Positions 1-8,507 of a stretch of DNA of 11,042 bases are shown here, one piece after another. The position numbers and the translations under genes were made by a program. The stretch comes from an uncultured Treponema sp. (GTDB taxonomy: Bacteria > Spirochaetota > Spirochaetia > Treponematales > Treponemataceae), in NCBI GenBank assembly GCA_947167745.1, contig CAMVJE010000047.1, positions 1 to 11,042 of the forward strand, in the 5' to 3' direction. The notes beneath the pieces are model-generated. The model had not been told where the DNA came from. It saw only the letters and a program-made list of their open reading frames with translations, and made no database searches. Every line of letters begins with the position of its first letter. Position 1 is the stretch's first letter.

Positions 1-8
1 GTAAAAAT

Positions 9-3000
9 ATGAAAAAAAGTTTTCTTTCGGTTCTTGCATTTTTTACTTTTATTTTCGCCTTCTTTTCTTGTAGCGATGGTCTGAATGATTACGCAAAAAA
101 GACCGACTCTGCTGACGGAAAAACCTACCTTGTCGTAGGCTCGGCTTCCATGGTTCAGCGAACGCTGAAGACGAAAATTGATTTGGACGATTTGTCTTCT
201 TTTGTGCTAAAAAGAAGCCTGGCTTCTGGTCAGGAAGAAGTTCTTGCTTCGGCTGATTCACTCGAAGAGCTTAAAAAAGAGCAGATTGAAATTGAGGTCG
301 GACTCTGGGACTTTACTCTTTCTGCACAATATACTGAGCCTGATTCGGCCTCGACGATTACTTTCTCTGGAAGCACTAGTGAGGAAATTGAAGCCGGTAA
401 AGTAAATTCAATTTCTTTTGCCCTCGAAGCAGAAGATAGCTTTGGCGGACTTTCTATTACCGTTGAATTTGAAATCGATAAAAGCGTCTCAAGAATCGAA
501 ACTTTGCTTACAAAGCTGGATACAGGCGCGGAAATCGAGACAAAAACAATCGAAGCGGATTCTTTTGTGCTTGAGACTGGCACTGATGGCTCAGGCACAG
601 CTTCAAAAAAAGCAGTTACATACAGCCGAAATGCCGCAGACGAAAATGAGCGGCTGGAAAAGGGCTATTACCACCTCGTACTGGACTTCTATGCAGACGG
701 ACTGACCGAAAAACTGAATACACTGGACTATTACATCCGCGTTACAGGCGGACTAACGACAAACTATAAGCAGACAGTCAAACTGAACGAGACATATTCA
801 ATCACTTATAATGACGGTGATGGAAAGCTTGCCTCTGGAGAAACAAAAGCCCTGAAATATTCTTCAAAAAGCGAAAGTATTGTCCTGCCTAAAATGGAAA
901 AAGAAGGCTATGTCTTTGCCGGCTGGTTTGAGGACGAGAATTTCACCCAGCCAATTTCTCAAATTGAACAGGGAAGCCGGGGCGACAAAAACATTTATGC
1001 GGCGTATATCAATTCAGTTACCGTAAGTGCAAACGGAAGTGCCAATGCAGATATTGTTACAGGTCAGCATGTGGATTCCGTTGACTCGGCAATTACAAAA
1101 ATTAGAGAGTTTGCCACGCCAATTGATTGGACGATTCTGATTGATGGAGTCGTGCCTTGCGTAACTACACTTTCACTTACTTCTGAATATGCGAATAGCC
1201 TTACTTTTGCGGGAGTGCATGACGGCGTCCTTCGAGAAGAAAAGAATGAAGGCGAAAACTACTATGATGTCCTTGATGGCGGCTCTGTGTTTGCGGAGAC
1301 CCAGGCTGGGGCTACGATAAAGGGTTCTATCTTTACCATTTATGACTATTGTGTTCCTATTACTATAAAAAATTTAAAGATTACGCACGGCAATTCAAGC
1401 AGAGGCTATGGCGGTGCATTTGATACTAACGGAACGGTCACGCTTGATGATGGCACTTGGATTACGGACAATCACACCTATTATGACGGTGGTGCAATCA
1501 TGAATACGGATAATGCTACGCTTACTATAAAGGCTGGGGTTCGCATTGACAATAACTCCGCAAGTGATTCTGGAGGCGCTATCCGTAACGCTGGAATACT
1601 TATTATCGAAGGCGGAGAAATTATGGATAATACTTCTGGCCGTGCGGTTATTCAGCAAGAAGGTACCATGATTATAAAAGGCTCTCCAATTTTTGGTGAG
1701 GGACAAAATATTGGTCTGGCAGCTTATTATCCATTCACTGCATATTGGGTTACTGTTGATGGAGAACTTGATTCAAATATTCCTGTAATAACAATAGCAC
1801 CGGGAAACTTTACCGACTACAACGGAAAAGTAATTCTAAAAATGGCTGATGACTCGGCTCTTACTGAAGAAATGCTTAGTAAATTTGTGGTTACGCAACC
1901 GACCTCTGGCACAGACCGCTACGAAATTGACCTTGAAGGCAAACTCGCGCCTAAGAAGGCTGCTACAAGCGGAAGTGTCACGACTGACAACCGAGTGCTG
2001 AATATCAGCCTTAATACTACCCAAATGTACAAGAACACAATTCTCCAATTCAGCGTAACTGATGCATGGGGAAATGATGTCACAGATACAGTCACATTCG
2101 ATGCTGAGCTTTTGTATCAGGGAAAAGATGTGAACACTTTGGCAAAAGAAGGCACGGCTTACTATACAGTAGACGGCAGTAGGGGAACCCTGGCCCTGAT
2201 TCAGGACAATCCTCTTCCAAAAGAAGGCTCTTACCAGCTCTATGTAACGGCTTCTCGAAACTTGAATGGTTCAGATTCTCCGGCTGTAAGTAGCAGCCAG
2301 ACATTCGATGTCTCCTTCATAAATGAAATCGTAACGCCAGATACTCAGATAGCCTTGTATGAGTACTTCAGCATTGATTCCTATTCGAATTCATACTCGT
2401 ATTACTTGACCGATTCATCTAAAGTTGAAAATGCGGCGCTTGCCACCTCTTCATTCGAAGGCAATACCACAAAAACTACCTTTGACGTGTATGGATATTT
2501 CTATATTCTTAGCGATGAAAGTTCCGATCCTTTGTTAAGATCCAACAATCCTATTATTGCACAACAAACGGATGGGGGAGTAATTTTGTTTGAAATCAAT
2601 GAAGAACTCAGCGAAGGTAAGCCCTGCAATTTTACGGTTGACATGGCCAACAACAAGGCTTACGCCTGGAGCGGAAATTATACCAATAAGACTATTCTTT
2701 ACAGATACCCGAATATTTTTACGAGTGGAAGTGCTTCTGATTGTGAAACTATTAACCTTACTGTCAATGGATTTATTGCTAACAACGTAGTTATTTACAA
2801 TGATATCGTCTATGTGATTGGCTATGACTCAACTTCTGATACATGTAGAATACTCACTTATGATATTTCCAACCTGACCTTTACAGATGGAGAGGCGACT
2901 GTTTCTGCAGCCAGCTCAACTTATGATTTGTCGGCCTATTTCGAAGACAAGATGACTGCTCAATGGCAGATTACAGATGCCTATGCTTTGGAGGGTGCCC

Positions 3001-3728
3001 TTTACTTCCTTGTTTATGACAGCTCGCTCTGGAATTCTTCTTACAGCATGGATTCGGCCTGGAAAACTGCCGGAGGAAGTATCTATGAGCGGGGGGCTAT
3101 TGTAAAATATCTTCCTCCATCATTGAACGGGGAGGCAGAAATAAATCTCATTGGCTTAAAGTCAAATGTAGCTTACGCCAACACTGATATTTCTCAGCTT
3201 CTTTTCTACGAGTCTTCTTACGGACTTGTTCACACAACAGAAGATTTGACTTCCCCTGTGGTGACCATAATTGGCTCTGAAAAGGTGAATGCCAATAGCG
3301 AGCGTCTTTGTAACTACTATTTCCCGAATATTTATGGCGTTGGCAATTCAAGCGAGAAGTATTTTGCCCATCCTTCAAAATTCATCGCAGTTAAGCCCAA
3401 AAAACTTGTGATTGCTGATGACGGCATTGCCTTCTATTCAGATACTGACGGCCTTTCATACAAGAATGCCGACCGTGTGATTACGGTTGACTTGCAGGAC
3501 TTTGTAATCGAAAGCGTTCAGACATCTTCTGCCAAATTCAGCGAAAAAGTTAGCGGTTACTTCAGGACTAATTCTCAGCTGAGACTCAGAAACATTATAA
3601 GTGATAATGACGGATATTATGATTCTGAAAAGACCTGCTACTACTATGACGGAAGTGCAGCAAGTATTGTTGGAAAAAAATTGAGTGAGGCTGACCTGAC
3701 CTTGGCTTTTGGAAGCAGCGACGAGTAG
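9..3728 (+). CDS. Large surface lipoprotein with InlB-type repeat, GGAI beta-helix and C-terminal repeat domain
   Basis: Predicted exported lipoprotein of 1239 residues. The first 20 residues are a basic start (MKKS) and a very hydrophobic stretch ending FFSC, so Cys21 is the expected lipidated residue. Residues about 261-335 match a Listeria-Bacteroides (InlB B-type) repeat, with the signature GYVFAGWF at 300-307 and a closing IYAAY. Residues about 425-600 look like a right-handed beta-helix: GGAF at 468, GGAI at 494 and GGAI at 522 recur every 26-28 residues, as in polymorphic outer membrane protein repeats. About 660-780 is Ig-like beta sequence. The last 460 residues are Ser/Thr/Tyr-rich beta sequence, perhaps a propeller, ending in a segment around VKPKKLVIADDGIAF (from about 1128) that recurs in the second lipoprotein. 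It is first of four packed genes. Only 8 bases precede the start, so its ribosome site and promoter cannot be judged. Role unknown; surface adhesion or ligand binding is inference. Confidence 0.85.
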   Translation: MKKSFLSVLAFFTFIFAFFSCSDGLNDYAKKTDSADGKTYLVVGSASMVQRTLKTKIDLDDLSSFVLKRSLASGQEEVLASADSLEELKKEQIEIEVGLWDFTLSAQYTEPDSASTITFSGSTSEEIEAGKVNSISFALEAEDSFGGLSITVEFEIDKSVSRIETLLTKLDTGAEIETKTIEADSFVLETGTDGSGTASKKAVTYSRNAADENERLEKGYYHLVLDFYADGLTEKLNTLDYYIRVTGGLTTNYKQTVKLNETYSITYNDGDGKLASGETKALKYSSKSESIVLPKMEKEGYVFAGWFEDENFTQPISQIEQGSRGDKNIYAAYINSVTVSANGSANADIVTGQHVDSVDSAITKIREFATPIDWTILIDGVVPCVTTLSLTSEYANSLTFAGVHDGVLREEKNEGENYYDVLDGGSVFAETQAGATIKGSIFTIYDYCVPITIKNLKITHGNSSRGYGGAFDTNGTVTLDDGTWITDNHTYYDGGAIMNTDNATLTIKAGVRIDNNSASDSGGAIRNAGILIIEGGEIMDNTSGRAVIQQEGTMIIKGSPIFGEGQNIGLAAYYPFTAYWVTVDGELDSNIPVITIAPGNFTDYNGKVILKMADDSALTEEMLSKFVVTQPTSGTDRYEIDLEGKLAPKKAATSGSVTTDNRVLNISLNTTQMYKNTILQFSVTDAWGNDVTDTVTFDAELLYQGKDVNTLAKEGTAYYTVDGSRGTLALIQDNPLPKEGSYQLYVTASRNLNGSDSPAVSSSQTFDVSFINEIVTPDTQIALYEYFSIDSYSNSYSYYLTDSSKVENAALATSSFEGNTTKTTFDVYGYFYILSDESSDPLLRSNNPIIAQQTDGGVILFEINEELSEGKPCNFTVDMANNKAYAWSGNYTNKTILYRYPNIFTSGSASDCETINLTVNGFIANNVVIYNDIVYVIGYDSTSDTCRILTYDISNLTFTDGEATVSAASSTYDLSAYFEDKMTAQWQITDAYALEGALYFLVYDSSLWNSSYSMDSAWKTAGGSIYERGAIVKYLPPSLNGEAEINLIGLKSNVAYANTDISQLLFYESSYGLVHTTEDLTSPVVTIIGSEKVNANSERLCNYYFPNIYGVGNSSEKYFAHPSKFIAVKPKKLVIADDGIAFYSDTDGLSYKNADRVITVDLQDFVIESVQTSSAKFSEKVSGYFRTNSQLRLRNIISDNDGYYDSEKTCYYYDGSAASIVGKKLSEADLTLAFGSSDE

Positions 3729-3734
3729 TGCAGA

Positions 3735-4787
3735 ATGAAGAAGCCTGAGCCGGTCATCAGCGTTTGCATTCCTGTTTATGAGACTGAAGCATATCTTGCC
3801 CAATGCCTGCGTTCAGTCTACAGTCAGGATTTTGCAAGCTTTGAAGTGCTGGTTTTAAGTGACGCAAGTCCCGCTCGTGACGAAAAAGGCCGTTCAGCCA
3901 AAAAAATCACGAAGGCGGCGCAAAAGGAATGTAAGGCCTATCGAAAAGAAATGGCTTTACCCCCGGTAAAAATACGCTTTCTGGAGCACAGGAAAAACCG
4001 GGGCTGCGTGGAAGTCCGCCGCAGTCTTGTTTATGAGGCTCGGGGACAATATATAGCCATGCTTGACAGCGACGATGAGTTTTTGGAGGGAGCCATTGCC
4101 GCTTTATACGAGGCCGCCTTGCAAAACGAGGCGGATATGGTGCACGGCACTTTTCTTTCCGGCCAATATGACGAAAATGGAGTCTTTTGTGAATCGGAAG
4201 AAAAAAGGTGCTCCAGGATTTTTTACGGAAGAAAGGAAGGCCTTGATATTGCCCGCTCCTGGTTCGCCGGGATATTCAGCGGCAATGTATGCGGTAAGCT
4301 CATAAAAAAGAGCCTGTACGAAAAAGCTTTTGCCGACATTCCCTACACGGAATGTAACATGGCAGATGACCTTTTGATATTCTTTTTTCTTGGCATGTAT
4401 GCCAGCCGTTATGTCGGCATAGAGAAAAAAGTCTATCGCTACAGGATTAACAGCGGCATGAGTTCCGGCCGTTCAATAGACAGCCTTCAAAAATGGAAGC
4501 TGCTTTGTACATCAGCAAGTGTCTTCAGCATTATTTCCTTGTGGATAAAGGAAAACAATGCCAAAGACAAGCCCTTGCTCAGCGGGGAAGACCTTGACCA
4601 CTTGGGCCGGGTTACGCTCCGTTACCTGACAGACAATGTTCTGCTGCTCTACAGAAGGGTCAGCCCGAACTTGTTTTCCGAGGCTCGCCAGATGCTTTTT
4701 GACTACTGGGGAGAAGATTTTGTGGTGAATGTGGAAAAGGTGATGAAAGAAAAGGAAAAATCACCAGTTCCGCAGTCATTTGATTGA
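3735..4787 (+). CDS. Family 2 glycosyltransferase (GT-A fold), first copy
   Basis: Cytoplasmic GT2-type sugar transferase of 350 residues, expected to move a sugar from a nucleotide-sugar donor to an unknown acceptor. The N-terminus has the family opening ISVCIPVYETE (8-18) and LVLSDAS, which form the nucleotide-binding part. LDSDDE at 110-115 holds the DxD-type metal and donor site. ECNMADD (206-212) sits where GT2 enzymes carry the catalytic-base/acceptor acidic motif. There is no signal peptide or membrane segment; the last 120 residues look helical. The ATG lies 6 bases after the stop of the preceding lipoprotein gene and has no clear Shine-Dalgarno site, which suggests translational coupling. 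It is closely similar along its length to the second glycosyltransferase at 7054, with shared blocks such as RRSLxYEARG and PYTECNMADD. Donor and acceptor cannot be read from the sequence. Confidence 0.9.
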   Translation: MKKPEPVISVCIPVYETEAYLAQCLRSVYSQDFASFEVLVLSDASPARDEKGRSAKKITKAAQKECKAYRKEMALPPVKIRFLEHRKNRGCVEVRRSLVYEARGQYIAMLDSDDEFLEGAIAALYEAALQNEADMVHGTFLSGQYDENGVFCESEEKRCSRIFYGRKEGLDIARSWFAGIFSGNVCGKLIKKSLYEKAFADIPYTECNMADDLLIFFFLGMYASRYVGIEKKVYRYRINSGMSSGRSIDSLQKWKLLCTSASVFSIISLWIKENNAKDKPLLSGEDLDHLGRVTLRYLTDNVLLLYRRVSPNLFSEARQMLFDYWGEDFVVNVEKVMKEKEKSPVPQSFD

Positions 4788-4818
4788 AAAGTAAAAAATT
4801 ATGCTTAAAATAGGAGTT

Positions 4819-7023
4819 ATGGTGAAAAAGTCTTTATTATTCTTTGCGACAATTTTACTTTCTTTAGGTTTCTTTGCGGGCTGCTCTGATTTAGACAATG
4901 ACTCAAAGGAAGCTTCCTCTGCATCTGGGGGCGAAAAATTCTGCCTCGTAAGCGGAAATCTTGTCCTTAAGTCTGAAAGCGGAGCCACTTCAAGTTCTTT
5001 GCTCTCTTCTGTTTCAAGCAAGGCTGCTTTTGCAAGCTCTGATTCACGCTCGGCTACAAGCTCTCTTACAGAATACACCAGTACACTGGAATTATGGGGT
5101 GAACTTTATGTCTCTGCCAAAAAAGAAGGCAATGACGAAGTAGAAGGAACGATAACGAGCAATGAGGACGGCTCTGTTTCATATTCATTAAAACTTCCTG
5201 CTCCCGGCGAATGGACTGTTACAGCCAGGCAAGATGCACAGGAGTATAACAATGGTGTTATTATTATCATGAAGGGAAGCACAAGCCTTATCGTTGACGA
5301 TGAGTATTCGGCTATAACGGAAGACATTACTCTGGTTCCAGATGGTTTTCTAAGCCAAATCACAGGAGAAATTAAACTCGCTATTTTTGACAACACAGCA
5401 GACAAAAAAGTTTCTTCACTTACATTTTACTGCGACAAACTTTTAAACGCGGAAAGCAACGAAAATTCCCTCTCAAAAGACAGTCTTGGCGAAAATGGAA
5501 CAATCGCTTTTGTGGACGGAAAGGCCGAAATCAATCTTTCCAAGGTCATGGCAAACTGCTATGAAGTCACATTCCTCTTTAACGACAAAGGCGGAAATAC
5601 CCTCTATCGCTGCAAAGAAGCCCTTACCGTTTACTCAGGCTTTGTAACCGACAGCTGGTTTGGAGAAAGTTCTTATATCAAAAAGAATGGTGAAAATGGC
5701 TATCAGTTCAGCATTACGGACGACTTGATTACAAAGTTCGGGGCAGAGATTGTGCCTGAGTCAAATATCATGCTCTATGATGTGTCTTCATCTGGAAATT
5801 ACAGTTATTATCAGGTAACTGATGTGACAACCTCTAACCTTGCAAATAATTATGTCGCTGAATGTAGTATATCTGGAAGTACAAATTTCACTTTTGATTC
5901 AAAAGGACATGTATACACTATCACTTCAGGAGGACTTTATTCATCAAGTTTACCATCAAGTACGCCAACTGCCTCTATAGAAGGAACAATTTCCCCGATG
6001 GGAATCTCCTGTGACAGAAAATCTGATAATCTCTATATTCTCGCAGTTGATTATGATGCGCAGGGCAATCGAATCTTCTATATGTATGAGGTTCCAGCAG
6101 GAGATAATTTTACCAGTAGTTTGGTAATAGCTTCCCTTAAATGCTATAAATTTACCCTAAACTTTAGCAATGGAATTACTTCTGTTCCTTATGCCTTTGC
6201 TGTGCATGACAATAAATTCTATGCTCCATGTCTTGATAGCGAGTCAAATTCCTTTTTTATTGAAGCAGACATTTCTAAAGCAGTAATAGATGACAAAACA
6301 GGTAAGTATATCATTACCCTTGGTGACAGCAATCTTGTTAATCTGAATGAATCCTTTCCTTCTGATGTAGGGTTTACGGACATTCTTTATCAAGATGGAT
6401 ATGTGTATACCCTGTTTAAGACTGAAGCATATCATCTTGGTACGGTCATCAGATATAACACATTCACCTCTTCTGCGACAAAGCTTGAAATACCGACACC
6501 AGCAAAACTTGAAGGCAAGGCACAAGTTTTTGTAATGTCGAATGAGCAACATGTTGATTTATATTCTGATGAATCTTCGAAAAATCCGGTTATGTGTGTC
6601 TACACTAAATTGTTTAGTAATATTTATGCTCCTTCAACAGATGCAGACCTTTCATCATATCTTTGCGGGCCTGTGCGCTTCCTTGCCATAAAACCAAAAA
6701 AACTTGTTATAGCTGATGACGGCATTGCTTTCTTCACAGATGATAGCGGTAATTTGAGCTATAAAAATATAAACCGGGTTGTCTATGTAGATTTGGAGAC
6801 CTTCTCAATAGAGTCTGTCAGCGAGACCAATGCTAAATTTGATGCAGACAGAGAATCTTACGAGTCTGATTCCTTATCCGGGGCTGATTGGAATAATCAA
6901 TTCTCAATTCTGGGCTTGCCTGCATCAGTTTACGGAAAGAAAAATGGTTCTAATTTTACAATTACAAACAGTGTAGATCCTGGTTCTACTTATTTCCACT
7001 TGGAAATTCCTTGTGCAGATTAA
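4819..7023 (+). CDS. Surface lipoprotein, shorter paralog of the first lipoprotein
   Basis: Predicted lipoprotein of 734 residues. The signal peptide MVKKSLLFFATILLSLGFFAGC ends in lipobox FAGC, giving lipidated Cys22. An in-frame ATG at 4801 has no ribosome site. AGGAG at 4812-4816 lies only 2 bases before ATG 4819 but 5 bases before the next codon, GTG 4822, so 4822 may be the true start. The N-terminal 300 residues are Ig-like beta sequence with similarities to residues 25-260 of the first lipoprotein (GxWxxT, then GSTS, then a GxI/L stretch). The rest, from about residue 316, parallels the C-terminal region of the first lipoprotein and includes IKPKKLVIADDGIAF from about 624. It lacks the InlB-type repeat and the GGAI beta-helix. 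It follows the first glycosyltransferase by 31 bases and precedes the second by 30, so it is probably in the same operon. No enzyme motif is recognised; function unknown. Confidence 0.85.
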   Translation: MVKKSLLFFATILLSLGFFAGCSDLDNDSKEASSASGGEKFCLVSGNLVLKSESGATSSSLLSSVSSKAAFASSDSRSATSSLTEYTSTLELWGELYVSAKKEGNDEVEGTITSNEDGSVSYSLKLPAPGEWTVTARQDAQEYNNGVIIIMKGSTSLIVDDEYSAITEDITLVPDGFLSQITGEIKLAIFDNTADKKVSSLTFYCDKLLNAESNENSLSKDSLGENGTIAFVDGKAEINLSKVMANCYEVTFLFNDKGGNTLYRCKEALTVYSGFVTDSWFGESSYIKKNGENGYQFSITDDLITKFGAEIVPESNIMLYDVSSSGNYSYYQVTDVTTSNLANNYVAECSISGSTNFTFDSKGHVYTITSGGLYSSSLPSSTPTASIEGTISPMGISCDRKSDNLYILAVDYDAQGNRIFYMYEVPAGDNFTSSLVIASLKCYKFTLNFSNGITSVPYAFAVHDNKFYAPCLDSESNSFFIEADISKAVIDDKTGKYIITLGDSNLVNLNESFPSDVGFTDILYQDGYVYTLFKTEAYHLGTVIRYNTFTSSATKLEIPTPAKLEGKAQVFVMSNEQHVDLYSDESSKNPVMCVYTKLFSNIYAPSTDADLSSYLCGPVRFLAIKPKKLVIADDGIAFFTDDSGNLSYKNINRVVYVDLETFSIESVSETNAKFDADRESYESDSLSGADWNNQFSILGLPASVYGKKNGSNFTITNSVDPGSTYFHLEIPCAD

Positions 7024-7053
7024 TCAGAACTGCTTTTGTGTAAAATCCCAGCA

Positions 7054-8046
7054 ATGAAAAGCTCTTTCCCGCTTATTTCGGTCTGTATTCCCGTTTATGA
7101 CACTGAGCCGCTTTTGGCTCAATGTCTTCGCTCTGTCATAGCCCAGGATTTCCCGGATTTTGAAGTCGTGCTTGTAAGCGATGCCAGCCGAGGCAAGGAC
7201 GAGAAGGGCAGAACTGCAAAAAAAATCGTCAAAATCATGCAAAAAGAGTGTGACAAGTCACGCTCTCTTCGCGGCCTTCCAAAAGTTCCCTTCCGTTTTT
7301 TAGAGCATAAGGAAAACCGGGGGCTTATCGAAGTTCGCCGCAGTCTTTGCTATGAAGCCCGTGGTTTTTACATGACCCAGCTGGATTCTGATGACGAAAT
7401 GGCTGAGGGCGCATTGACTGCCTTGTACGAAACGGCCAATCAGTCTGGGGCGGACATCGTTCATGGAACTTCTACGGCGGGCTATTTTGACGAGCATGGA
7501 ATTTTCACCCCTATAAAAGAAAATCGCTACGGAAAGATTTTTTACGGCAAAATCGAAGGTCGTGATGTGTTCCGACGCTGGCTTATGAACGGCGATTTTA
7601 CGGCAAATACCTGGGGCAAGCTGATTAAGCGGGATTTATGGGTTCGGGCTTATGAGAACATTCCTTATACCGAGTGCAACATGGCGGACGATGTGCTTTT
7701 GTTTTTCTTCCTTGCTCAATACGCAAAGTCTTACATTGGAATTGAGGCGAAGGTTTATCGCTATCGTGTGAATACAGGCATGAGCAGTCAGCGCAAAATC
7801 GACACGATTCAAAAGTGGAAGATGATTTGTTCCACGGCCAGCGTCTTTACGATAATCTCCCAGTGTGTTGAAGAATTCTGTCAGCCGGACGAAATTGAAA
7901 AAATCCGTGGAATGACCAGATATTATCTTGACAACAACATCAAGCAGATGCGAGAGGTCGTGGTTCCTGAGCTAAAAGAAAAAGCCCGCGCATTACTCTG
8001 TGAGTATTGGGGCACGGGCTTCGTTGAAAAGATGGAAAAACTTTAG
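7054..8046 (+). CDS. Family 2 glycosyltransferase (GT-A fold), second copy
   Basis: GT2-type transferase of 330 residues, soluble and probably cytoplasmic. ISVCIPVYDTE (8-18) and VLVSDAS form the nucleotide-binding half, LDSDDE at 110-115 is the metal/donor site, and TECNMADD (206-213) corresponds to the acidic catalytic region. These motifs fall within one residue of the same positions as in the copy at 3735, so the two are recent-looking paralogs. The C-terminal tails differ in length and sequence. ATG 7054 is chosen over an in-frame TTG at 7036 because it aligns with the start of the other copy (MKxxxPxISVCIPVY). There is no good Shine-Dalgarno site, and the start lies 30 bases after the preceding stop. 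It ends 15 bases from the convergent toxin gene. Substrates unknown; pairing with a lipoprotein gene in both copies suggests a linked role. Confidence 0.9.
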   Translation: MKSSFPLISVCIPVYDTEPLLAQCLRSVIAQDFPDFEVVLVSDASRGKDEKGRTAKKIVKIMQKECDKSRSLRGLPKVPFRFLEHKENRGLIEVRRSLCYEARGFYMTQLDSDDEMAEGALTALYETANQSGADIVHGTSTAGYFDEHGIFTPIKENRYGKIFYGKIEGRDVFRRWLMNGDFTANTWGKLIKRDLWVRAYENIPYTECNMADDVLLFFFLAQYAKSYIGIEAKVYRYRVNTGMSSQRKIDTIQKWKMICSTASVFTIISQCVEEFCQPDEIEKIRGMTRYYLDNNIKQMREVVVPELKEKARALLCEYWGTGFVEKMEKL

Positions 8047-8064
8047 CCCATCAGTAACAGGCTA
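8044..8064. other. Short convergent junction with a 5-bp dyad covering both stop codons
   Basis: The second glycosyltransferase (+) and the toxin gene (-) converge with 15 bases between their stops. TAGCC at 8044-8048 and GGCTA at 8060-8064 pair as a 5-bp stem with an 11-base loop, and each arm starts with a stop codon TAG on its own strand. No T-tract follows on either side, so this is unlikely to be a strong terminator. Termination for the + strand operon is otherwise not visible here. Confidence 0.35.
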
Positions 8065-8505
8065 TTCGAACCAGTTTTCAACCTGAAGTTCGCTCACTCC
8101 CTGAATAGGGGCAAAATGCTTTGTGTTTCTGGTTACCAAAATCATGTGATTCGCAAGTGCAATGGACGCTATTAGGCTGTCACTTTTTTGGGTGGGCTTT
8201 CCTGCTTTTTTGAGTTTTGAGCGAAGCATAGCGTGAATGTCGGCGGCTTTTTCGGTATAATTTTTTATTTTGAAGTTTTCGTGAACATCTTCATTGATGA
8301 AATTTTCTAGATATTTTTTCTTCAGTCCGTCTTCCATAATGTAAACGCCGAATTTTAATTCTTCCCAAACAGGAGAACAAATCGCACAGTCCGAACTGTG
8401 CTCCGCAATCTTTTTTAGCACATTAAAATTGGGCTGTGGTTTTATGATTTCAGATATAATATTTGAATCCAACAGGTAATGAGGCTCTTCTTCGATATAG
8501 TTCAT
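8062..8505 (-). CDS. vapC: VapC-type PIN-domain ribonuclease toxin
   Basis: Toxin of a type II toxin-antitoxin pair, 147 residues, the usual VapC length. VapC proteins are Mg2+-dependent endoribonucleases that cut tRNA or rRNA and stop translation. The PIN acidic set is visible: Asp13 in LLDSN, Glu49 in the EELKFG motif, and Asp109 in KSDSLIASIAL. VTRNTKHF (124-131) follows, with Asn where some PIN domains have a fourth acidic residue. The start is ATG 8505; an upstream TTG at 8511 is less likely because AAGGA, complementary to 8512-8516, lies 6 bases before the ATG and inside the end of the antitoxin gene. The antitoxin stop TGA is 2 bases before this ATG, so translation is coupled. All core residues seem present, so the gene is probably active. 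The target RNA cannot be inferred. Confidence 0.9.
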   Translation of the reverse strand: MNYIEEEPHYLLDSNIISEIIKPQPNFNVLKKIAEHSSDCAICSPVWEELKFGVYIMEDGLKKKYLENFINEDVHENFKIKNYTEKAADIHAMLRSKLKKAGKPTQKSDSLIASIALANHMILVTRNTKHFAPIQGVSELQVENWFE

Positions 8506-8507
8506 AA

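Noticed and set aside
230..598. Open frame of 122 residues on the - strand inside the first lipoprotein gene
   Set aside because: Its Ser/Val-rich composition is what the complement of the lipoprotein codons gives; there is no start signal or neighbour support.
1400..1640. GGAI-type repeats as evidence of an autotransporter (Pmp) protein
   Set aside because: The protein has a lipobox and its C-terminus shows no recognisable beta-barrel transporter domain, so only the beta-helix fold is supported.
4801..4818. ATG 4801 as the start of the second lipoprotein
   Set aside because: There is no ribosome site before it, and it would add seven residues before an already complete signal peptide.
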